From Candidatus Pelearchaeum sp. (lineage in GTDB: Archaea; Thermoproteota; Nitrososphaeria_A; Caldarchaeales; Caldarchaeaceae): DNA of 21,350 nt. Below the pieces are notes generated by a model, which worked only from the letters and a program-made list of their open reading frames with translations, did not search any database and was not told where the DNA came from. Location: contig WAQC01000120.1 of the NCBI GenBank assembly GCA_015520425.1, positions 1 through 21,350 on the forward strand. Direction: 5' to 3'. A program made the position numbers and the translations under genes. Below are positions 15,529 through 21,350 of this stretch, in pieces (position 1 is the stretch's first letter; every line of letters begins with the position of its first letter).

Positions 15529-15537
15529 CTAATTTAC
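15529..15537 (-). promoter_or_regulatory. TATA-like box of dnaK
   Basis: Minus-strand GTAAATTAG is centred about 50 nt before the dnaK ATG. A start 26 nt downstream would leave a leader of about 22 nt containing GGTGG as a weak Shine-Dalgarno. The 92-nt grpE-dnaK spacer is long enough for an independent promoter. Confidence 0.35.
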
Positions 15538-15576
15538 CAGTCTGGATAAGTTATGCGTTGCTCCAGGATTAAAAGA

Positions 15577-16068
15577 TTACGTGCCGTCTCGCCGTTTCCT
15601 CGCAACCTTCACTTTAGGCGTCTTAAGAAGCCTATCTGCCAGCATATAGCCAGGCTCTATCTCCTCCACCACCACACCATCCTCCGCGTCTTCACGCTCC
15701 TCAAAGGCCACGGCCTCATACATGAAGGGGTCAAAAGGCTTACCCACAACCTCCATACGCTTAACCCCTTCAGACTCCAGTAGAGACTCCACCTGTCTTA
15801 GGATAAGACGCAGCCCATCTGCCAACACAAATGGATTATCAGTACTGGGAAGACTCTCAACAGCGCGCCGTAAGTCTTCATAGATAGTTATGAATCTACG
15901 CATTACTTTCTCAACCGCACCAAGTCTTGCACGTTCCATCTCGCGCTCCATGAGTTTCCTCATGTTTTCTATTTCCGCCTGTAAGTAGAGGAGACGCTCG
16001 CGTAACTCACTGTTCTCCTCTTCAAGCTTTTTTATTCTCTCCTCAATAGGCTGCTCCTCAGACGACAA
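15577..16068 (-). CDS. grpE: GrpE nucleotide-exchange factor
   Basis: A 163-aa GrpE. The N-terminal ~60 residues form the long coiled coil (IKKLEEENSELRERLLYLQAEIENMRKL). The beta-domain carries the conserved GKPFDPFMYEAV (near 109-120) and VVVEEIEPGYMLADRLLKTPKVKVA (150s) signature. It releases ADP from DnaK. The start is TTG; no ATG lies in frame before the coiled coil, and M36 would cut into it. It is first of the three chaperone genes on this strand and 58 nt from a divergent oxidoreductase gene, with which it appears to share a TATA element. Confidence 0.93.
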   Translation of the reverse strand: MSSEEQPIEERIKKLEEENSELRERLLYLQAEIENMRKLMEREMERARLGAVEKVMRRFITIYEDLRRAVESLPSTDNPFVLADGLRLILRQVESLLESEGVKRMEVVGKPFDPFMYEAVAFEEREDAEDGVVVEEIEPGYMLADRLLKTPKVKVARKRRDGT

Positions 16069-16097
16069 AGCCGACGCTAATAGAGGCGTTGCGTAGG

Positions 16098-16108
16098 CTT
16101 TATTAAAG
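16098..16108. promoter_or_regulatory. near-palindromic TATA element shared by grpE and the flavin oxidoreductase
   Basis: CTTTATTAAAG reads CTTTAATAAAG on the other strand, so TBP could bind either way. It lies 24 nt before the plus-strand TTG at 16127 (leaderless) and 35 nt before the minus-strand TTG at 16068 (about 9 nt leader). No second TATA candidate is obvious in the 58-bp spacer. Confidence 0.5.
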
Positions 16109-16126
16109 TATGAACCCTACAATACC

Positions 16127-17020
16127 TTGGCTTTGAAATTCAGCGTCGCATTTGAGGCTGAAGAGCCTCATCTATACTTTGAGCCTGTCCGCTTAGCGCG
16201 GCTAGGCGGCTTATGGTCGGTCCAAATCTATGAACACCTGCCATACAGCCCCGCGTGGCCTGTGGTTTTCCATATAGCATCAACATGCGACGCCATAAGA
16301 CTTGGGCCAGTAACGGTCCCAGTCTTCCTATACAGCCCAGAGCAACTAGCCCGCTATGTGCGTTTATTGCTTAAGATAGCTACGCGAGGCGTAGTTTTAG
16401 GAATATCGCGGGGTGCATTCGCAGAACTGTTAGGATATAAGGTTGATAGAAGCCGAGAACGCGTAGTTTGGTTTATCAGAAGGCTGGGAGAGCTTCTTAA
16501 CGATATTTTCGCTGAAAATAGGCTGGTAATATACGTGGGAACATCGGGTCCTAAGCTGGCTTACGAGGTAGCCGCCATACCCTATGTGAATGGAATAATT
16601 GTGGATAGTCTGTGGAACGAGAAATACGCCGAGAAGATGCGTAAGATAATTGATGAATCATGCACTACGGCTGGTAGAGACCCGCGCGAGGTTGAGTTGG
16701 TGGCCAGGCCATATCTGGTTATTGATAATGATATAGCCTTGGCGGTTGAGGTTTCTAGGCATCTTCTAAAGATAGTGGGTAAGTCCAAATTATTGGAAGA
16801 GGCTGGAATCGTTGATACGAAGCCTAGCGAATTCAGCAGTATGGAGGAGTTTAAGCGGGTTTATGGGAAACTAGTAGCATGCGGGAATAGAGAGACTCTA
16901 TTGGAAGAGTCAAAAGCTCTAGGAAGGGCCGGTGTTAATCACATAGTCTTCGGGGTACCCCGTATGAAGATGGCGGCAAGATACGTGGCTGAAGTAGCCT
17001 TGTTAGCCGCTTCGTGGTAA
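16127..17020 (+). CDS. luciferase-like (LLM) flavin/F420-dependent oxidoreductase
   Basis: A 297-aa bacterial-luciferase-like TIM-barrel enzyme. Visible family marks are VQIYEHLPYSPAWPVVFHIA (32-51), IRLGPVTVPVFLYSPEQLAR (57-76) and VVLGISRGAFAELLGY (89-104). Archaeal members include F420-dependent methylene-tetrahydromethanopterin reductase (Mer) and other F420 or FMN oxidoreductases. At 297 aa it is shorter than Mer (~330), so I do not call it mer. The TTG at 16127 is the first start after the in-frame stop at 16094; TTG 16133 is an alternative. The shared promoter with grpE could link it to stress expression, which is inference. Confidence 0.82.
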   Translation: MALKFSVAFEAEEPHLYFEPVRLARLGGLWSVQIYEHLPYSPAWPVVFHIASTCDAIRLGPVTVPVFLYSPEQLARYVRLLLKIATRGVVLGISRGAFAELLGYKVDRSRERVVWFIRRLGELLNDIFAENRLVIYVGTSGPKLAYEVAAIPYVNGIIVDSLWNEKYAEKMRKIIDESCTTAGRDPREVELVARPYLVIDNDIALAVEVSRHLLKIVGKSKLLEEAGIVDTKPSEFSSMEEFKRVYGKLVACGNRETLLEESKALGRAGVNHIVFGVPRMKMAARYVAEVALLAASW

Positions 17021-17075
17021 TCTAAAAATACCGTTGTAGTGTTCTAGAAAGACGAATTCCCCCAGACTGAGATAA

Positions 17076-17084
17076 CAATATATC
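17076..17084 (+). promoter_or_regulatory. TATA-like box of the DUF373-uppS unit
   Basis: CAATATATC is centred about 37 nt before the DUF373 ATG, giving a ~10-nt leader that includes AGAGG directly before the start. The GGAGG at 17093-17097 precedes only a short out-of-frame ORF and would lie upstream of the predicted transcript start. Confidence 0.4.
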
Positions 17085-17116
17085 AATCTAATGGAGGATT
17101 TTAATTAGCGAAGAGG

Positions 17117-18310
17117 ATGCCAGCAACCCCTACTGACGGTGCAGATAGGATACTTATTCTAGTCGTTGACCGAGATGACGACCTAGGGGTTAAGGCGCGT
17201 GTTAAGAGCCCCGTGATAGGCCGCGAGGCGAATCTTGAAGCTGCGATGAAGCTAGCCCTAGCAGACCCAGAAGATTCTGACGCAAACACAATCTTCTCCG
17301 CGGTGAAGCTTTATGATGAGATGAAGAATACTCATAAGTCAAGTGTAATAGAGATAGCTACGGTAACGGGAGACCCGCGTGAAGGTGTTGAGGCGGACCT
17401 AAAAATCTCCAACGAGCTGAGGGAAATCCTCCAAAGATTTCCAGCTAATAAATGCGTATTCGTGAGCGATGGAGCTACAGACGCGCTTGTCACACCTATT
17501 GTAGGCTCTCAAGTAAGCATAGTGTCTGTTAAGCGTGTCATTGTGAGGCAGAGCCAGAGCGTTGAGCAGACTTGGCTTTTGCTGGGGCGTTATCTAAGGC
17601 TAGCTACCACAGACCCGCGTTATACCAAGATTTTCTTGGGAATACCTGGGATTTTCGTCGCAGTTATAGGGCTTCTATACGCTCTTGGGCTGGCCAACCT
17701 CCCAGCTATACTCCTCACAGTGGGTATAATTCTAATCTTGAGAGGATTTGGACTAGACCAAGTTATACTGCGCTCTGTGATAAATTTCAGCAAGCTATCG
17801 CAAATGGCTTCCATAGCGCAGATGAGGCTTTACGCATCGCTCGCGGCTTTGGCGGTTTTCTTGATAGCTGTTTATACGGGTACGGCAGCGGCTTTGGAGC
17901 GGCTTCAGGCGCTTAACCCAACAGAAGCGCAACTTAAGGACGCGGCTTACATACTCTCAGTTTTTCCAAAGCTTCTTGGTGCTTTCATAGCAGTTAGCAT
18001 AGACTTCATAACAGTCAGCGTGCTACTTGTGGTAATCTCAAACCTACTTTATTACCTATTCATAAGACACCCAAGGTTTTGGAGAACCATACAAGCTGGA
18101 GTCGCCTCAATATGGTTGTGGGCTCTGCTTAAACGCGCTGGAATACTACTGGAGATGGAGACTATACCATCGCCGACAGACCCAGTTGTTATACTCTTCC
18201 TACTCACAGGCGTCTTCGGAGTTTTCACACTAGCAATAACCTTCGCACTTACAAGGACATTGCAGCGGATATACTCAAAGCAGTTTAGACGCCCTAGGCT
18301 GGTGAAGTAA
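17117..18310 (+). CDS. DUF373 family integral membrane protein
   Basis: A 397-aa archaeal DUF373 (COG2237-type) protein. Residues 1-160 form a soluble domain with an acidic motif VVDRDDDLG (16-24), a VTGDPREG loop and VFVSDGATD (114-122). These could bind a metal or phosphate, but no activity is established. Hydrophobic segments follow at about 172-191, 195-210, 237-258, 284-316 (long, may be two) and 356-378, with a possible one at 325-346. A basic tail (KQFRRPRLVK) ends the protein. Only 2 nt separate it from uppS, so a membrane or lipid role tied to polyprenyl phosphate is a reasonable inference. The ATG is fixed by an in-frame stop at 17102. Confidence 0.88.
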   Translation: MPATPTDGADRILILVVDRDDDLGVKARVKSPVIGREANLEAAMKLALADPEDSDANTIFSAVKLYDEMKNTHKSSVIEIATVTGDPREGVEADLKISNELREILQRFPANKCVFVSDGATDALVTPIVGSQVSIVSVKRVIVRQSQSVEQTWLLLGRYLRLATTDPRYTKIFLGIPGIFVAVIGLLYALGLANLPAILLTVGIILILRGFGLDQVILRSVINFSKLSQMASIAQMRLYASLAALAVFLIAVYTGTAAALERLQALNPTEAQLKDAAYILSVFPKLLGAFIAVSIDFITVSVLLVVISNLLYYLFIRHPRFWRTIQAGVASIWLWALLKRAGILLEMETIPSPTDPVVILFLLTGVFGVFTLAITFALTRTLQRIYSKQFRRPRLVK

Positions 18311-18312
18311 GT

Positions 18313-19095
18313 ATGCTCCGCACACTTCTCCGAGTTCTTGGTGCTTATTGGCTTTATGAGAAGTGGCTATACGGGCAGGTTAAGAAAAAGCCTTTACCAA
18401 GACATGTGGCTCTTATACTGGATGGAAACAGACGCTGGGCGCGGAGGCGCGGCTGGCCACCCTGGGTTGGGCATAGAGTAGGCGCAGACAAGGTGGAGGA
18501 AGTACTAAACTACATCTACGAGCTGGGCATAGAGACAGTAACGTTATACGTACTCTCAACAGAGAACCTTAAGCGCCCAACAGAGGAGGTCAAAGAGCTT
18601 CTAAACATAATAAAGGAACGCGCAGACGAGCTTAGGAGAAACCCGCGCATACACCGTAATCAGGTTAAGGTGCGTGTAATAGGCAGGATTCACCTCCTAC
18701 CTAGAGATGTGAGACGTTCTCTCAAGATGCTTGAGGAAGCAACAGCAAACTACTCCAAGCATTTTCTCAACATAGCTGTAGCATATGGTGGAAGGGCTGA
18801 GATAGTGGATGCGGTAAGGATGATAGCGGAGAAAACTAAACAGGGACTTCTAAGCGTTCACTCCATAGATGAAAAGACTATAGAACAGCACCTATACACT
18901 CATGGACTACCCCAGCCAGACCCTGAGCTAATCATAAGAACATCGGGAGAGGAGCGTATAAGTAACTTCTTCCTCTGGCAGTCTGCATATAGCGAGTTCG
19001 TCTTTCAAGATGTTTATTGGCCTGATTTTAGGAAAATAGACCTGCTTAGGGCTATTAGGACATTCCAGCAGAGGGAGAGACGTATAGGGATTTAG
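18313..19095 (+). CDS. uppS: cis-prenyltransferase (polyprenyl/undecaprenyl diphosphate synthase)
   Basis: A 260-aa enzyme that extends an allylic diphosphate with isopentenyl diphosphate in cis to make the polyprenyl carrier for glycosylation. The family marks are ILDGNRRWAR (35-44, catalytic D37), the STENLKRP loop (82-89) and RTSGEERISNFFLWQ (209-223), which binds the diphosphates, with the E228 in AYSEF. An N-terminal amphipathic stretch (1-22, rich in L, Y and W) may anchor it at the membrane. In archaea the product serves as a dolichol-type glycan carrier. Tightly follows DUF373 and overlaps the convergent peptidase gene by 4 nt. Confidence 0.95.
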   Translation: MLRTLLRVLGAYWLYEKWLYGQVKKKPLPRHVALILDGNRRWARRRGWPPWVGHRVGADKVEEVLNYIYELGIETVTLYVLSTENLKRPTEEVKELLNIIKERADELRRNPRIHRNQVKVRVIGRIHLLPRDVRRSLKMLEEATANYSKHFLNIAVAYGGRAEIVDAVRMIAEKTKQGLLSVHSIDEKTIEQHLYTHGLPQPDPELIIRTSGEERISNFFLWQSAYSEFVFQDVYWPDFRKIDLLRAIRTFQQRERRIGI

Positions 19096-20177
19096 GATGT
19101 TATCTCATCGCTTAACTCCACTATTGGCTTAAGCCCCTCGCGCCTAACTATGTACATATCCTCAATCTTCACGCCGAACTTGCCAGGGAGGTATATTGCT
19201 GGCTCTAGCGTTATGACAGCGCCCTCAGGTATTAAGTCACGGCTGTATGGAGATATTAGTGGGGGTTCATGATGCTCAAGCCCTATGCCATGGCCTTGAA
19301 CGTTGCTGGAGCTATCTTCAAACCCAGCCTCGCGGAGGGTTAAGCGCATGTTCTCATCCACAGCAAGGCTTGAAGTCCATGAAGTAGCCGACTCCACGCC
19401 ACGCTGCCTCGCCTTTAACACAGCCTCATATACATGCTGCACATTGCTTGGAGGGCTTCCACCCACGTAGAATGTTCGGCAGAGGTCAGAGAGATAACCA
19501 CCAACAGCTACGCCCAAATCCACGATGACCAGTTCGTCTCCGCGCACCACTTCGTCAATAGCTGTATAGTCTGGAAGAGCGGTTCTACTGCCATTCTTTA
19601 TTATTGGGCCAAAAGCTAGGCTATCAGCACCAAGCCTAAACACCTCCTCCGCTATGGCAGCTTTAATCTCGCGCGTAGTAGTTCCTACGGTAAGGAATTC
19701 TTTCACAAATTCTAGAGTTACCGCGGCTATCTCACAAGCCTTTCTGAGTAGCTCTATCTCCTCCTCGCCCTTTATCTGGCGTAGACGCCAAACCAGCTCG
19801 CTTGCGGGTGTTAGTAATAGGTTGGGGGACTTGGAGACTATGTCGCGATAGCCTTCCGCCGAGAGGAAGTCATACCCAACAGCTGCTCTCCTGCCCTCCA
19901 GAACCTCAAAAACCTCCTGCATGGGGTCTCGTTTAGGGGAAGTAGCCACGACTTGCACGCTGCTGGAGGCTTCGTTCTCGGCTCTCTCCCTATAGATTGG
20001 ATGAACCCGCAGTTCGGCGCTGCCATCAGAAGAGACTAGTAGCACCCCTCCACCGCCGAATCCAGTGAAGTAAAGTATGTTGGAGGGCTTGAGAAGAAGT
20101 AGAATATCTATAGAATTCTCTATCAGAAGCTCTGAGAGGCGCGAAATTCTCTCATCATAGTTGAAACGTCCAGCCAT
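19092..20177 (-). CDS. M24 family metallopeptidase (Xaa-Pro dipeptidase/aminopeptidase-like)
   Basis: A 361-aa pita-bread-fold peptidase. Residues 1-130 match the creatinase-type N-terminal domain (KPSNILYFTGF); the rest is the catalytic domain. Five metal ligands are present: D220 (VDLG), D231 (LSDLCRTF), H297 (GHGIGLEHHE), E325 (TLEPAIY) and E339 (VKIEDM). One odd point: prolidases usually have a His in the LPH context, where this protein has LPDY (D203). I prefer ATG 20177 to the upstream TTG at 20279, because the family starts near this point and TATA (20216-20222, minus strand) lies between the two. Probably cleaves Xaa-Pro peptides, but see the substitution. Confidence 0.88.
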   Translation of the reverse strand: MAGRFNYDERISRLSELLIENSIDILLLLKPSNILYFTGFGGGGVLLVSSDGSAELRVHPIYRERAENEASSSVQVVATSPKRDPMQEVFEVLEGRRAAVGYDFLSAEGYRDIVSKSPNLLLTPASELVWRLRQIKGEEEIELLRKACEIAAVTLEFVKEFLTVGTTTREIKAAIAEEVFRLGADSLAFGPIIKNGSRTALPDYTAIDEVVRGDELVIVDLGVAVGGYLSDLCRTFYVGGSPPSNVQHVYEAVLKARQRGVESATSWTSSLAVDENMRLTLREAGFEDSSSNVQGHGIGLEHHEPPLISPYSRDLIPEGAVITLEPAIYLPGKFGVKIEDMYIVRREGLKPIVELSDEITS

Positions 20178-20215
20178 GAGTAGCTTCCAGAAAGAATAAG
20201 GGATAATAGCGTAAG

Positions 20216-20222
20216 ATATATG
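20216..20222 (-). promoter_or_regulatory. TATA-like box of the M24 peptidase
   Basis: Minus-strand ATATATC is centred about 42 nt before the ATG at 20177. It would give a ~14-nt leader containing GGAAG as a weak Shine-Dalgarno. It makes the upstream TTG at 20279 unlikely as the translation start. Confidence 0.4.
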
Positions 20223-20281
20223 ATTGTTGCTCATCGCAGTATAACGGATGGACTTTTCTAATATCACGGCCTGGGGCAAGG

Positions 20282-20289
20282 ATAAATAT
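20282..20289 (+). promoter_or_regulatory. TATA box of smc
   Basis: ATAAATAT is centred about 34 nt before the smc ATG at 20320, leaving a ~7-nt leader. A purine-rich stretch (GGGGCAAGG) just upstream sits in the BRE position. The 142-bp spacer from 20178 carries both divergent promoters and no gene. Confidence 0.5.
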
Positions 20290-20319
20290 GGCTCAACAAT
20301 ATCTGCCTAGTCCGTAATC

Positions 20320-21350
20320 ATGGTTTACATCACGCGGATAACTGTGCAGGGGTTTAAGTCGTTTGGGTCTAGGAAGACCGTTATCCGCTTAGGTCCAGGG
20401 CTTACCGTCATCACAGGCCCTAACGGAGGGGGGAAATCAAGCGTTATAGATGCTATAAAGTTTGCTCTAGGCGAGCTGAGCGCTCATAATCTTAGGGTTG
20501 GCCGCTTCTCGGAGCTTCTCCACGACTCGCCAGCCGAGGGGAAGCTCCAATCTGCGCGCGTCTCACTTACGCTGGATAACAGGGACAGGGCGCTTCCTGT
20601 TGATGCGGATGAGGTAACCCTTACGCGGCGCCTCGCCGCATCTGGGGAGAGCGAATACCTGCTTAATGGCAGGCAGGTTTCGCGCTCCGAGATACTGGCA
20701 ATACTTTCCGCGGCCAACATCAGGCCTGATGGGCTAAACATAGTTACCCAGGGCTCTGTCGTGGGCGTGGCTGAGATGAACAGTAACGAGCTGCGGCAGG
20801 TCGTGGAGGATGTGGCGGGGATAGCAGAGTATAAGCGGAAGAGGGAAGAGGCTAATGAGCAGCTTGAGATAGCTGAGAAGAACCTAGCCATAGCCAAGGC
20901 AAGCACGGGCGAGGTCAGGAATAGGGTTAAGCAGCTTGAGCGTGAGAGAAACCAGCTTCTCAGACGTCTCTTATGTGAGAGGGAAGCGAATAAGCTAAGG
21001 TCGGCTGAACTTAGGCGCGAGCATCATAGGTTGGCAGAGTCTCTGAAGAAGGTGGATGAGGAGGTCTCTAAGATTGTTGAGGAGCTGGGCTCTGTACGGA
21101 GCCTTCGCGAGTCTCTGTTTTCACGACGGAGCGAGATAGAATCAGCCATAACGGCCCTTGAAGAGGAGCTTAGAAAACGGAAAGGAGAAATGAGTAGTGT
21201 TGAGGAGAGAATACAAGAGCTCAGAAACATATCAACAAAGCTAGGCGCTCAGCTCTCCAGCTTAGAAGGCGCTCTCACACAGCTAAACGCCATGGAGGGC
21301 TCCATCCATGGGAGGGATGAACAGCTTAAGCAGGCAATACACGAGCATGA
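20320..21350 (+). CDS. smc: SMC chromosome-condensation ATPase, N-terminal part (cut by window end)
   Basis: The open frame runs from ATG 20320 to the window end (343 full codons, no stop), so the rest of an expected ~1150-1200-aa protein lies outside. The head has FKSFGSRKTV (10-19), a Walker A GPNGGGKSS (33-41) and ALGELSAHNLRVGR (49-62). The Q-loop region NIVTQGSVVGVAEM (142-155) and the VVEDVAGIAEYKRKREEA helix follow. From about residue 175 a long coiled coil begins. SMC organises and segregates chromosomes with ScpA/B. Canonical SMC is found in most archaea but not in Sulfolobus-like lineages, which helps with placement. Walker A has GGGKSS where GSGKSN is usual. Confidence 0.95.
   Translation, partial: MVYITRITVQGFKSFGSRKTVIRLGPGLTVITGPNGGGKSSVIDAIKFALGELSAHNLRVGRFSELLHDSPAEGKLQSARVSLTLDNRDRALPVDADEVTLTRRLAASGESEYLLNGRQVSRSEILAILSAANIRPDGLNIVTQGSVVGVAEMNSNELRQVVEDVAGIAEYKRKREEANEQLEIAEKNLAIAKASTGEVRNRVKQLERERNQLLRRLLCEREANKLRSAELRREHHRLAESLKKVDEEVSKIVEELGSVRSLRESLFSRRSEIESAITALEEELRKRKGEMSSVEERIQELRNISTKLGAQLSSLEGALTQLNAMEGSIHGRDEQLKQAIHEH

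Noticed and set aside
20178..20279. N-terminal extension of the M24 peptidase starting at TTG 20279
   Set aside because: The added 34 residues match no family region, and a TATA-like box lies inside them. ATG 20177 gives the normal family length.
20484..20906. 140-aa minus-strand open frame opposite smc
   Set aside because: It is Ser/Arg-rich with no family features, lies fully antisense to the conserved SMC head, and has no promoter signal; a shadow.
1..21350. Search by eye for CRISPR arrays, insertion sequences, toxin-antitoxin or restriction systems
   Set aside because: No regularly spaced repeats, transposases, terminal inverted repeats or recognisable defence domains were seen; most genes are housekeeping in type.

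Overview
The window is chromosomal DNA from an archaeon. It encodes an Orc1/Cdc6 initiator, separate large and small clamp-loader (RFC) subunits, an archaeal-type UPF0173 metallo-hydrolase, a DUF373 membrane protein beside a cis-prenyltransferase, and a probable MptD dihydroneopterin aldolase. TATA-like boxes sit about 23-31 nt before several start codons, as expected for leaderless archaeal transcripts. A canonical SMC together with a complete GrpE/DnaK/DnaJ set argues against typical Sulfolobales- or Thermoproteales-like crenarchaeotes. AGG/ATA-rich codon use suggests a thermophilic member of the TACK group, for example Aigarchaeota/Caldarchaeales or a deep Thaumarchaeota/Bathyarchaeota relative. 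The lineage is an inference, not a demonstrated identity.

Layout. Positions 1-60 hold a possible truncated C/D-box sRNA with its own TATA box on the minus strand. 138-1947: a crotonase-fold enzyme facing a metallo-beta-lactamase-fold hydrolase. 2061-6231: a DNA replication and repair block with orc1/cdc6 (+) running into rfcL, rfcS and tatD (-). 6317-7767: three plus-strand genes, a UPF0173 hydrolase between two small Cys-rich proteins of unknown function. 7784-9188: small genes (NTF2-like, an unknown 108-aa protein, a 73-aa membrane protein, an unknown 140-aa protein). 9191-11988: a class V PLP enzyme and a delta-1-pyrroline-5-carboxylate dehydrogenase-like enzyme. 12092-12484: an MptD-like protein. 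12485-16068: dnaJ, dnaK and grpE on the minus strand, each with a plausible promoter of its own. 16127-17020: a luciferase-like flavin or F420 oxidoreductase divergent from grpE. 17117-19095: a DUF373 membrane protein and UppS in tight tandem. 19092-20177: an M24 peptidase. 20320-21350: the N-terminal part of SMC, cut by the window end.

The genome is very compact. All six tail-to-tail gene pairs end within -14 to +16 nt of each other, and no stretch above 300 bases lacks a gene. I found no CRISPR array, insertion sequence, rRNA or tRNA, no evident frameshift, and no clear defence or mobile system. The most unusual signals are the possible tRNA-D-arm-complementary C/D sRNA at the left edge, the crotonase lacking both classical glutamates, the His-to-Asp change in the M24 peptidase, the DUF373-UppS pair, and one near-palindromic TATA element between grpE and the flavin oxidoreductase.
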